Assembly (NCBI GenBank): GCA_023248955.1
Contig: JAHFDP010000012.1
Span: 1 to 64,000 of the forward strand
Source of the DNA: Deltaproteobacteria bacterium
GTDB lineage: Bacteria > Myxococcota > Myxococcia > Myxococcales > JAHFDP01
Reading direction: 5' to 3'
DNA: 64,000 nucleotides
Positions 43,290-52,686 of this stretch are shown here, in pieces. Position numbers and translations under genes: made by a program. Positions within the stretch are counted from its first letter, which is position 1, and each line of letters starts with the position of its first letter. The notes beneath the pieces are model-generated. The model made no database searches. It had not been told where the DNA came from and worked only from the letters and a program-made list of their open reading frames with translations.

Positions 43290-44861
43290 ATGGCGAACAC
43301 CGCAAAAGAGACGCGTTCTTCCGCGAGCGCCGCAACAGGTCCAGTGCCAGCCACCAACGAAGGAACCCACAAGTCCAAAGGCGATGCAGCCAGCACCCTG
43401 CGTGACTTGGTAATTGCCGCCGTCATTCTTGGCGCGCTCTTTGGCGTCTACTACCGTCACGTGGCGACGCAGCGCAAAGCTCACGCGCTGGCCAAATCCG
43501 CGCAGGCCGCGATGGGCAAGGACACCACCAAAGGCTACCTGGAAGCGGAAGCGCTGCTCGACCAGGCGCTCAAAGTGGACAGCAATTACCGCGAGGCCTT
43601 GGCCTTTCAGGCGCTCACCGAAACGATCCTGTGGTCCGAGTCGGGACTCGAAGACCGCCGCGCCAAAGCCGAAGCGCTCATCGAAAAGATCACCGCCAAG
43701 GACGTTCCGCTGGCCGAGCGCTTCGCCGCGGTCGGACGCTTCGACGCCGCAACGGGCAAAGCCGCCACGGGTGAAACGCAGCTCGTGGGCACGCTCAAAG
43801 AGTCCGGCAACGTCGCCGCCGTGGTGGATGCGCTCGCCCACTGCGAGCGCGCGCTCGGCAAGCTCGCCGAGGCCAAGGTCTATCTCAAGAAGGCCGCCGA
43901 CGCTGACTGGCGCTCTCCGCGCTACGCCGCCGATCAGGCCACGGCGATGTTGGAAGGCGGTGACTTGGCAACCGCGGCGCTTCTCTTCGACAAGGCGCTC
44001 TCGGCCAACGGCGATCATCTGCGTTCGCTGGTCGGCCGCGCCCTGTCCGATATTCCGCGCGGCGAACGACTCGACCAGAGCGGCAAGGCGCTAGAGGATG
44101 TCTTGTCCCGTCCGGCGGGCGACCTAGGCGCTCCGTTGAAAGCCCGCGCCCTAGCCGCACGCGCCATGCTGAAGGCCGCGCGCGGAATCGTTTGGGCGAC
44201 CGACGCCGACGCCGCCATTGCGGCAGCCCCCAACACCGCGCTTGCGCACCTCGTGAAAGGAATTCTGCAAGCGCGCGATCACCAGGCCGCGGGCGACGCC
44301 GAGATTCACAAATCCATCGAGCTCGACGCGTTTCTGCCGACGGCCTATTTCGAAGGCGCACAGGCACTCATGGATGGTGGCTTTGCTGACAAGTCGCTGG
44401 CGCTCATGAAGGAAGCCGCGCAGCACTTGAAAGATTCGGCGCGGTACCACCTCGCCTACGGGCAGCTGATGGCCAAGAGCGGCGATGACGCGGGCGCGAT
44501 CAAAGAGCTCGACAAGGCACTCACGATGGACGGCTCGAACGCCGATGCGCTCTTCGCCAAGGGCCAGGTACTCCAGTCGAAGAAGGACCTCAAGGGCGCT
44601 GCCACTTTCTACGAAAAGGCAATCACGGCGCGCGATATGTTCCCCGATGCCTACCGGCAGATGGGCAACCTCTATCTGGAAACGAAGGATGTGAAGGGCG
44701 CGTTGGACATGTATAAAGAAGCGCTCGTGCGCTATAAGACGCAGAAGCTTCCCGCCGACCGGCTGGAGGCGTTCTTCACCGATTTGCAGGCGCGCGTGGC
44801 AAGAGCCGGGCAAGCCAAGCTGGCGTCGCAATTCGTCGACGAGGCGCGCAAGCTCAAGTGA
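43290..44861 (+). CDS. membrane-anchored tetratricopeptide-repeat protein
   Basis: A 523-residue protein with an N-terminal soluble Ala/Thr-rich stretch, one membrane helix near residue 43 (LVIAAVILGALFGVYY), and a long array of tetratricopeptide-like helices (for example AKVYLKKAADADWRSPRYAA and GAIKELDKALTMDGSNADAL). It probably acts as a scaffold or in envelope assembly. The ATG at 43290 with GGAG about 10 bases upstream is preferred to TTG at 43272. It overlaps the next gene by 4 bases. Confidence 0.82.
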   Translation: MANTAKETRSSASAATGPVPATNEGTHKSKGDAASTLRDLVIAAVILGALFGVYYRHVATQRKAHALAKSAQAAMGKDTTKGYLEAEALLDQALKVDSNYREALAFQALTETILWSESGLEDRRAKAEALIEKITAKDVPLAERFAAVGRFDAATGKAATGETQLVGTLKESGNVAAVVDALAHCERALGKLAEAKVYLKKAADADWRSPRYAADQATAMLEGGDLATAALLFDKALSANGDHLRSLVGRALSDIPRGERLDQSGKALEDVLSRPAGDLGAPLKARALAARAMLKAARGIVWATDADAAIAAAPNTALAHLVKGILQARDHQAAGDAEIHKSIELDAFLPTAYFEGAQALMDGGFADKSLALMKEAAQHLKDSARYHLAYGQLMAKSGDDAGAIKELDKALTMDGSNADALFAKGQVLQSKKDLKGAATFYEKAITARDMFPDAYRQMGNLYLETKDVKGALDMYKEALVRYKTQKLPADRLEAFFTDLQARVARAGQAKLASQFVDEARKLK

Positions 44862-45565
44862 TCAACCGCTCTGCACGCCTCCCTGGACTCGTCGCGCTCC
44901 TTGTCGCGGCGCCCGCTTTCGCTGGCGAAGGTCCGCAGATCGGTTTGCAGGTCGGCTACGGTTTCTGGAACACGCGGGCCCTTCACGACAAATTACAAGG
45001 CACGGACGCCGTCGGCAAACAACTCGCCGATCAGCTCACCGATCCGCTCAACATGGGCGACGGCGGCACTTACATCCTGCAGCTTGGCTACAACATCATG
45101 GGGCATGTGGCCGTTGAGGCGCAGGTCACCGTGCATCCCTGGTACCTGCTCGACACCTTCACCGACAGCACTGGATCGCACGCCAAGCGCGGCCTCTTCG
45201 GCGTCGGAAGCGGCATCGTGACCTGGTATCCGCTGCAGTCGCTCATGCGGCCCGATCGGACGTACGATTTTTCGCTCTACGGGGGGATTGGCTATGGGCT
45301 CTTCGGCGGCGGAAAGCCCTTCGAGCTCGGCATGGATGGGATGGTCAGCGAGTTCGGCGGAACCGCGGAAATTTACGTGCGGCCGTGGCTCTCCATCGGC
45401 ATCACGCCACGACTCTACCTTTTGCAAATGCAGCGGTTCATTGTGAACTTCAACACCCGCGATTCTGGCGGAGCCATTTACGTTCCCAATGCCAGCGGCG
45501 GCTGGTTCTTCGCCACCACGGCTAGCTTCATTCTGCACCTGTCGCCGGTGCAGCAGCCGATGTAA
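44858..45565 (+). CDS. outer-membrane beta-barrel-like protein
   Basis: A 235-residue protein with a signal peptide (LPGLVALLVAAPAFA) and a mature part made of alternating strands (IGLQVGYGFWNTR, YILQLGYNIMGHVAVEAQV, FSLYGGIGYGLFGGG) ending in an amphipathic strand. This suggests a small outer-membrane barrel of unknown role. The GTG at 44858 overlaps the stop of the TPR gene, so they are co-translated and may form a membrane-spanning unit. Confidence 0.78.
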   Translation: MINRSARLPGLVALLVAAPAFAGEGPQIGLQVGYGFWNTRALHDKLQGTDAVGKQLADQLTDPLNMGDGGTYILQLGYNIMGHVAVEAQVTVHPWYLLDTFTDSTGSHAKRGLFGVGSGIVTWYPLQSLMRPDRTYDFSLYGGIGYGLFGGGKPFELGMDGMVSEFGGTAEIYVRPWLSIGITPRLYLLQMQRFIVNFNTRDSGGAIYVPNASGGWFFATTASFILHLSPVQQPM

Positions 45566-46282
45566 TCACCGCCGTCGTGGCTTGGGCCGCGACGATGCCG
45601 GCGGATGCGCACTAAACCGCAGCCCCTCCGCGAGCGTTCGCGGGGCATCGGCCTGGCTCTCCACCAACTCCGCCACGGCGCTTCCCCGCAGCACCAGTTC
45701 GCCACGGTGATTCTCGGCCCAAAGATCCAGCTCGGCGAAGCAGAGACCATCTTCCTTGCGCAGCGCCGCGACGCGGGCCCGGCACGTCACCGTGTCGCCC
45801 GGCCAGAGCAGCTTCACGAAGCGCGCACCAAACCGCACCAAACGGCCGCGGCGTAGCCATCCCATCACCTGCTGGCTCGAGAAAGCCAGGGTCATGAGCG
45901 GCGGAGCAAGAACACCCGGGAACCCGGCCGCACGCGCGCGCTGCTCGTCGAGATGCAGCGGGTTGTAGTCGTCCACGGCCCCCGAAAAGCGCGCAATCTG
46001 CAACCGATCGATCGGCCCCCGCACCAAAAAAGGAAGCTCATCGCCGACGTGGAGATCGCAATAGTAGAACGACCTCGCCAGCGTCTGCTCGGGCTGGCGC
46101 ACCGGACGGGCGATCGTCGGCATCGGCGTCAGCGATGGACGCGAAACGGCTTTCGGGGGCGGCGGCGACCGCAACGCACTCTTCTTCGGCGCGCTCCGAG
46201 CGTCCACTTTTTTGGCGGCCGTGCGCATGGGCTTGGCTGCGGACCGACTCGGTCGCGACGCCTTGGCTGTAGCGTGTTTCAT
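45566..46282 (-). CDS. MaoC-like hot-dog dehydratase with histone-like N-terminal tail
   Basis: A 238-residue protein. Residues ~1-65 are Lys/Ala/Pro/Ser-rich (AKPMRTAAKKVDARSAPKKS), like a histone H1 tail. Residues ~70-210 are a MaoC hot-dog domain with FSGAVDDYNPLHLDEQRARAA, carrying the Asp/Asn and His of the hydratase motif. It overlaps the second hot-dog gene by 4 bases, so the two probably form a heterodimeric 3-hydroxyacyl dehydratase like mycobacterial HadAB. The role of the basic tail is unknown. Confidence 0.8.
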   Translation of the reverse strand: MKHATAKASRPSRSAAKPMRTAAKKVDARSAPKKSALRSPPPPKAVSRPSLTPMPTIARPVRQPEQTLARSFYYCDLHVGDELPFLVRGPIDRLQIARFSGAVDDYNPLHLDEQRARAAGFPGVLAPPLMTLAFSSQQVMGWLRRGRLVRFGARFVKLLWPGDTVTCRARVAALRKEDGLCFAELDLWAENHRGELVLRGSAVAELVESQADAPRTLAEGLRFSAHPPASSRPKPRRR

Positions 46283-46839
46283 GATGAGCTCTCCGGTGTT
46301 GTGGCGGGGCGCTGCGAGGTGCGCAGAACCAGCGTGGCGCGCGAGCGAAAAACGGTCGCACCCGCGCCGTCGCTGCCTTCGTGTTCCACAATCACGGTCT
46401 CGGCAACGCCGGAGGGCAGTGTTCGCGAGCTCACATCGGCGACACGCCCGTAAACGGTGACCGTCTCGCCAGCGAGCAGCGGCCGCGCCAGTTCGAATTG
46501 CTGCTCGGCGTGGAGCACCTGTTTGCCGTTGGTCAGCTCGGCGATGAGATCCGTTCCCGGTCGAAGTGCCGCCAAAAACGCTGGAGGCGCCACCAGCGAC
46601 GCGTAGCCAGCAGCACGCGCGGCAGCCTCGTCGAAATGGATCGGATTGGTTTCGCCAACCGCCGTAGAGAAGCGTCGAATGGCGCCCTTTTCCAGCTCGC
46701 AGAAGCCCGGCGGGCTCTCGCGCCCCACGATGGACGGTGCTGGCGGAGGCCGCGGTGGTTCTGGACGCCGCAGCGGTGCGGCGACGAACTTGGGATGCGA
46801 CTTCACGTGCGCCTGTGTTGAACGGCCGTTCTTTTTCAC
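46279..46839 (-). CDS. MaoC-like hot-dog dehydratase partner subunit
   Basis: A 186-residue hot-dog protein of the FAS1/HadA type. After a Pro-rich basic N-terminus (~1-40) the domain reads IRRFSTAVGETNPIHFDEAA, with the Asn/His/Asp pattern, and later LHAEQQFELARPLLAGETVT. It would dehydrate 3-hydroxyacyl thioesters with the overlapping downstream gene product. The DapB-like gene upstream is 1 base away, so all three form one operon. Confidence 0.8.
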   Translation of the reverse strand: MKKNGRSTQAHVKSHPKFVAAPLRRPEPPRPPPAPSIVGRESPPGFCELEKGAIRRFSTAVGETNPIHFDEAAARAAGYASLVAPPAFLAALRPGTDLIAELTNGKQVLHAEQQFELARPLLAGETVTVYGRVADVSSRTLPSGVAETVIVEHEGSDGAGATVFRSRATLVLRTSQRPATTPESSS

Positions 46840-46840
46840 G

Positions 46841-47860
46841 TTATCTCCCCGCCGGCAAATCCAAAACGGTCATAAGTCCCGGCGCCGCATCCCGAACCAG
46901 CGGCGCCGCATGCACCACGCTCCAGGCCGTCGCCCGATCACCCGCAACGCCGCCTTCGATACGGCACAAAATGGGCGGGTCGCCGTCGATGACGATCGCG
47001 TCGTGCGGCGCCGGCGCGCCCAAGGCGATCGTCAGCGAAAGCCGCACCACCTCGCGGCCGTCGCGAAACGCGCGGGCCACCTGATGGACGCCAGAGATGC
47101 CGCCCTTCTTCACCGCAAGCCCGCTGGCGACGCCAACATCCTCGAGGGCGAGAACGGGATCGATGTCCTCATCGACCTCATCGAGTTCCAGGCCGACGCC
47201 CAACGCCGCCAAGGCTGCCGACTCCATGAGACCAACGTGGCCGACTTCGCCACGCTCAACTGCTTCGTCAAAGGCCTCTTGTGAAAGCCCGGCGCCAGTC
47301 TTGCGTGCCAACGCCTGGCGCCTGGTTCGCGAATCGACCACCCGCTCCGCAATCACGCGATCGACTTTCCCCACCACGCCGCCGAGCGTCGCCACCAAGC
47401 GATCCAAAACGAATCCGGGGTTCACGCCGACGCCGAGCACCGCGGCCTTCTTACGGTTGGCGGCACGATCGATTTTCTCCGCCAACTGCGGATGACGAAG
47501 CCACGGATAGGCCAGCTCCTCGCACGTGGAGACCACAGCCATCCCCGCGCCGAGCGCCGCCTCGATCTGACTCACCACGTCGGTCAGACGCGATCCCGTT
47601 GCATGCAAAAGGAGCCCGCCCGACGCAAGATGAAACGCCGCAGTGAGGTCGGACGTGACGCGCAAATCTGGCGCGGGCGCATCGAGGATTTCGGGAAGCG
47701 AACGCCCCACCAGCGACGTGTCCATATCCAGGACAGCCACCAGATCCAACTCGGGCTTCTGCTGGACGGCGCGCGCGATGTCGCGGCCGATGGCCCCAAG
47801 TCCCATGATGCAGGTCGGAATTCCCACGGAGGGCTTTATATCGTTGATTGCGTCCCCCAC
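46841..47860 (-). CDS. DapB-like/2,4-diaminopentanoate dehydrogenase-like protein
   Basis: A 339-residue NAD(P)-binding protein. The Rossmann motif is IMGLGAIGRDIARAV (~18-32), followed by VAVLDMDTSLVGRSL. GVGVNPGFVLDRLVATLGG (~140) is the central landmark of the dihydrodipicolinate reductase N-terminal/diaminopentanoate dehydrogenase group. It probably reduces or oxidises an amino acid derivative. It is 1 base from the hot-dog pair, which suggests a shared pathway that cannot be named from sequence. Confidence 0.75.
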   Translation of the reverse strand: MGDAINDIKPSVGIPTCIMGLGAIGRDIARAVQQKPELDLVAVLDMDTSLVGRSLPEILDAPAPDLRVTSDLTAAFHLASGGLLLHATGSRLTDVVSQIEAALGAGMAVVSTCEELAYPWLRHPQLAEKIDRAANRKKAAVLGVGVNPGFVLDRLVATLGGVVGKVDRVIAERVVDSRTRRQALARKTGAGLSQEAFDEAVERGEVGHVGLMESAALAALGVGLELDEVDEDIDPVLALEDVGVASGLAVKKGGISGVHQVARAFRDGREVVRLSLTIALGAPAPHDAIVIDGDPPILCRIEGGVAGDRATAWSVVHAAPLVRDAAPGLMTVLDLPAGR

Positions 47861-47925
47861 TCAAGGAATCCAGCGCTGCAACCGCGTGCCAGTGGTGGTT
47901 CAATGACCGCAGCCGGATGATGTCT

Positions 47926-47954
47926 TTGAACTTTTTGTCAATTCAGGCTAAAGT
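47926..47954 (+). promoter_or_regulatory. promoter for the 47961 gene, possibly leaderless
   Basis: TTGAAC (47926-47931) and TAAAGT (47949-47954) are 17 bases apart. The -10 ends 6 bases before the ATG at 47961, so transcription should begin at or very near the start codon. No ribosome-binding site is present, which supports a leaderless mRNA. Confidence 0.5.
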
Positions 47955-47960
47955 ATCAAA

Positions 47961-48542
47961 ATGGATAATTTGGACGCATCCACCCGCATCACCGACCTTG
48001 CGGGACTCCAGGCCGAGGACAAGAAGACACCACCCCAGCCGCCTGCGGAACCGCAACCGACCGACGTGGTCGCTCAATCCGACGCCGCGTTGACTGAATT
48101 GGCTACCTTTTTCCGTTCCCTTCCCCGCGACGACCGCTTGGCCACCTCCTTGGCCGCAGGATTTTTTCTGCTGATGGCGATGCCGTGGGCAAGCACCGAA
48201 AGAGACGGCGCCACCATTGGATTTTTCACGTCCGCTTGGGCCAGCGGACTTTTCGCCGCTGGTGTGCTTGTCCTCATCTACTACCGGCGCGTGTCGCACG
48301 CCGCCGGAAAGCAGGCGGCGATCTTGCGTTTTACGCAGCTCTTCTGTGCCTGCGCCGCTGCATCGGGGTGCCTACTCTTCGTGCGAACAACATCCGCGGT
48401 GACCTTCCTTCGCGTTGGCCATCAGGGTTACTTGGCGCCGCATGCGAGCACCGAGTGGGGTGCCTATGCGGCAACGTTGAACGCGCTGCTCCTCGTCGCC
48501 GCCTCGGCAACGGCCATCGTCAAGGCGCGGCGGGCAGCTTAG
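47961..48542 (+). CDS. four-helix membrane protein, unknown function
   Basis: A 193-residue protein. Residues ~1-60 are soluble, Gln/Pro-rich and acidic; four hydrophobic segments follow (about 65-82, 90-106, 124-145 and 170-187), including SLAAGFFLLMAMPWAS. No family is recognised. It overlaps the convergent glutaredoxin-TlpA gene by 23 bases at the 3' ends. Confidence 0.75.
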   Translation: MDNLDASTRITDLAGLQAEDKKTPPQPPAEPQPTDVVAQSDAALTELATFFRSLPRDDRLATSLAAGFFLLMAMPWASTERDGATIGFFTSAWASGLFAAGVLVLIYYRRVSHAAGKQAAILRFTQLFCACAAASGCLLFVRTTSAVTFLRVGHQGYLAPHASTEWGAYAATLNALLLVAASATAIVKARRAA

Positions 48543-49407
48543 CCCTTCGCGCGCCCAGCGATTCGAAGAGCTTCACCGCGTTGGGATCGCTCCAGTCACG
48601 GGCACCGACGAACTTCAAGCGCAAACGGCCCTGCCCGTCGAGGACGTAGGTTTCGGGAAATTTGTTGGTGCCATAGCGCGCAGCCAGATGGCGCGTGGGG
48701 TCGAGCAGCACGTCGTAGGAAAGTTTTGCGCCGGAGAAAAAGCCGTCGATCGCCGGCCAGCCCTCGTCGACGCTGACCGCGGCGAGCGCGAAGGTGGCCG
48801 GGTCGAGAGCGCGCGAGAGCGCGGAGAAGCTCGGCATCTCGTCGCGGCAGGGCGGACACCAGGTGGCCCAGAAGTTCACGAAGACGACCTTGCCACGATA
48901 ATCAGCGAGCGTGCGCACGCCGCCGCCGCGGACCGGAAGCGTGAAAGCCAGTGCCTCGGTTGGCGGATCGATCAGATCGCCATCGAGCGCCAGCCGGGCC
49001 CGCTCGGCCACGCCGCCAAATTCGCGCCAGAGGTTGGCACCGACCACCGCGGCCATTCCCCCGAGCGCCAGCGCTGCGAACGCCGCTTTCATCCACCGCG
49101 GCACGACCCACATTCGCGGATCGTCGGGGAGACCGGAGTAGTATTTTTTGGTCGGAGCGGCTTCCATGTCCCCCTGCCGGGAAAGCCGCCGTTCCAGCAC
49201 GGCGGGATCGATCCGATGCTTGAATGCCCGACGCCCGTCGATTTCCACCACCGGGATGTCGTACTGGAAGCGTTCGAATACTGCGGGATCACGCTCGATG
49301 TCCACCTCGGTGAGATCGAAGGCGTGGCGCGTCTGCGCGGCCACGAGCACCCCGTGCGCGACGTCGCAGAGATGGCAACCCGGCTTGGTGTAGAGGGTGA
49401 CACGCAT
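48520..49407 (-). CDS. fusion: glutaredoxin-like domain + membrane helix + TlpA-type thioredoxin
   Basis: A 295-residue protein. Residues 1-~80 are a glutaredoxin-like domain with C-x-x-C in YTKPGCHLCDVA (Cys10/13). One membrane helix follows near 110-125 (AAFAALALGGMAAVVGAN). Residues ~145-290 are a TlpA/ResA domain with the active site FWATWCPPCRDEMPS. If the membrane helix is real, the glutaredoxin domain is cytoplasmic and the TlpA domain periplasmic, so the chain could pass electrons across the membrane or protect exported thiols. The ATG at 49407 defines the first domain exactly. Confidence 0.87.
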   Translation of the reverse strand: MRVTLYTKPGCHLCDVAHGVLVAAQTRHAFDLTEVDIERDPAVFERFQYDIPVVEIDGRRAFKHRIDPAVLERRLSRQGDMEAAPTKKYYSGLPDDPRMWVVPRWMKAAFAALALGGMAAVVGANLWREFGGVAERARLALDGDLIDPPTEALAFTLPVRGGGVRTLADYRGKVVFVNFWATWCPPCRDEMPSFSALSRALDPATFALAAVSVDEGWPAIDGFFSGAKLSYDVLLDPTRHLAARYGTNKFPETYVLDGQGRLRLKFVGARDWSDPNAVKLFESLGARRAKLPAAP

Positions 49408-50494
49408 TGAACGGCCGGAGGGTTTATAGCGCGACAGTCGGCGACGCGGTTGGTTGTAACGGCCGCGAAGGTAGGCGAGGAGTGCTCGACGATGCGAAAT
49501 CTCCTCCGCGTCACGATCGCGCTCGTGGTGGCAGCGTCGCCAGCGAGCGCCGGAAGCGTAAGGACACTGCACAAGTCCGGCGAGCCGCGGCTGCTGTTGC
49601 ATGAAGACCTCGTTACGCGCGAGCCAAAATACCGGGCGCTCGAGGGGCTTCGACGGTTCAATGAAACAACGCTTTTCGGAAAGAGTGGGCCGCATTGGGA
49701 CGACGTTCGGCAAGGTGAAGCGCTCGACTGCTTTTTCCTGGCAGCGCTGAGCTCGCTCGCACATGGTGATCCCGAGCGGCTTAAGGCACAGTTTGCGCGT
49801 CACGCCGACGGAACGCTCGCGCTCGACAAACAGGGGCGCGTGCAAGCGATTTTTTATCGGAAAACTGGCGCCGACAAGTACCGCGCAGATCGGGTTCCCA
49901 TCACCGCGAAGCTGCCGCTCGACAACAATGGAGAACCTCTCTTCGCGAAGGCGGAGACCGGCAAACTCTGGGTGGCGGCGTTGGAGAAGGCGTACGTGCG
50001 GTGGAACGACAAGACCAACGGCAACGCCGCCAACTGGACCACTTTTGGAAAGCACGGATGGGACAGGCTCGACGGCGGCGATCCTGCGATGGCGATGGAA
50101 TCGCTGCGCGGCGGTCCAACGGCGACAGTTCTTTTCAAGCCGAGGTTGAACGAGGTTTCAAATCTCTTTGCGATCATCGCACGCGCGCTGGCCGACCGAC
50201 GCCTGGTCGTGGCCACCTCGAGCACCAGTGCGCGCGAGGCTAAACAGCGACAAGACTCCGCGCAACACGAAGGTGTCTTGTCGCCAAACATGGCGGTGAT
50301 CGATTTTCCGTTTCGACCCTTTCACGCTTTCAGCGTGCTCGGCGCCTACGCGCGCGGCGAGAAAAAATACCTGCTGCTCCGCGATCCGTACGGCGATCGA
50401 GAACGCGCGGATGGATCGAAGGACCCGGTCAATCTATTCGAAATATCGATGGAGAAGTTCGTGACGCTCTTCATTGGGCTGAGCTTCGAAGAAG

Positions 50495-51463
<969 letters not shown>

Positions 51464-51476
51464 GTGCGTTCCTCGG

Positions 51477-52679
51477 CTACTCGAGCGGCGGCAGAATTTG
51501 AAAACCAGATTCGGTGCGGCGATAGACGTAAGGGTCGTGCCACGGGTAGCGCAAGTCCGCCGGCGCCGCGAGATTCGCTTCGAGCAGGCGGGACAACGAT
51601 TCCGGATATTCGCCACGCTCGAGCGCGTAAATCTCCAGCGCGGATTTGAGTCGATCGAGTTGCGCGGGCATCAGCAATCGCTCCGCGGCGTGTTCGTTGA
51701 CAGGCTCGCCCTCGAGCTCGAAGGGATTGTCGCGGCCGGTCAGGTTCACCGCCCAGCGCCCAGCACCCACGCCCGCCAGCACGGCGATTGCCGCAAGCAG
51801 CGCGGACGAGAGAATTCCGCCGGCCCATGTTCGCGCATCGGCAAAAAAACCGACGCTGACCGTGTCACGCGGCCCAAGCACCGCTTGCCGCCGCGAGAGC
51901 TCCGCGCGTTTGAGAATGCCCATCTCGAGCAAGTTGAAGAGCGCTTTGCAAGTCTCGAATTCGCCGAGCCGCGACAGCTCCACCAGACGCGAGACGGGAA
52001 CCCCGCGTTCGGCCAGCTGGTACACGGTGCGCTCATGATGACCAATTGTGGTCACCTTCTCTTTCGGCGCCGGCGATTCACCGAGGTTGAAATCGAAGTC
52101 ATCGGCCGGCGGCTTCTCCACCACGGGCGTTTCCGGCGGAAGTGCCATCACGCGCTCGAAGGTGAGCGTAGGCCCGGTGATTCGCTTCTTCACCATCGGC
52201 CACTCGTCAACCATCCGGAAGCCTTCCATCAGGATGGCCTCGGCGCGAAGCGGTTCGACCGCGCACTGATCGGGCGCGATCTCGCGCGGCTCGAACGCGT
52301 AAGTGCCCGCGCCCCAGGTGAAGAGGCGGTAGAGAATTTCGGTGGTCTGAAGGAGCGTCATCTCGCGCAGATGCTCTTGCGAGAGCTGCCCTGCTTCGAC
52401 GAGCAGATCGCCGAGCCGCTGCATGGTGATGCGTTGCCGCGCCAGCGCGGTCTCCACCGCCTCCGGCGCCATCAGGCCCGCGCGAATCAGCGTGTTGCCC
52501 AAAAGCTCATTGGGGTTGGCGCGAGGGGACGCCCCACGCACGATGTCACCCTCGACGAAAAAGACTTCGACCTCTTCGTCCTTAGACTTGAGGTGCAACA
52601 CGCCGGTTTTTTTCTGCTGGGCGATCAGCTGAAAAATATCGCCGATGCCGAAGTCCTTGAGCGTGCCTTTTAGAGCCAC
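51477..52679 (-). CDS. DUF4388 (PatA-like) protein with membrane helix and pseudopilin-like end
   Basis: A 400-residue protein. Residues 1-~115 form a DUF4388/PatA N-terminal domain (LKGTLKDFGIGDIFQLIAQQ, KKTGVLHL), typical of Myxococcota. A helical middle follows, then a membrane helix near ~290 (ILSSALLAAIAVLAGVGAG). The C-terminus (ALEIYALERGEYPESLSRL, then WHDPYVYRRTESGFQILP) resembles the periplasmic end of type II pseudopilins. It may be a signalling protein with an external sensor. It lies 7 bases downstream of the TPR/zinc-ribbon gene. Confidence 0.85.
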   Translation of the reverse strand: MALKGTLKDFGIGDIFQLIAQQKKTGVLHLKSKDEEVEVFFVEGDIVRGASPRANPNELLGNTLIRAGLMAPEAVETALARQRITMQRLGDLLVEAGQLSQEHLREMTLLQTTEILYRLFTWGAGTYAFEPREIAPDQCAVEPLRAEAILMEGFRMVDEWPMVKKRITGPTLTFERVMALPPETPVVEKPPADDFDFNLGESPAPKEKVTTIGHHERTVYQLAERGVPVSRLVELSRLGEFETCKALFNLLEMGILKRAELSRRQAVLGPRDTVSVGFFADARTWAGGILSSALLAAIAVLAGVGAGRWAVNLTGRDNPFELEGEPVNEHAAERLLMPAQLDRLKSALEIYALERGEYPESLSRLLEANLAAPADLRYPWHDPYVYRRTESGFQILPPLE

Positions 52680-52686
52680 GGCGACC

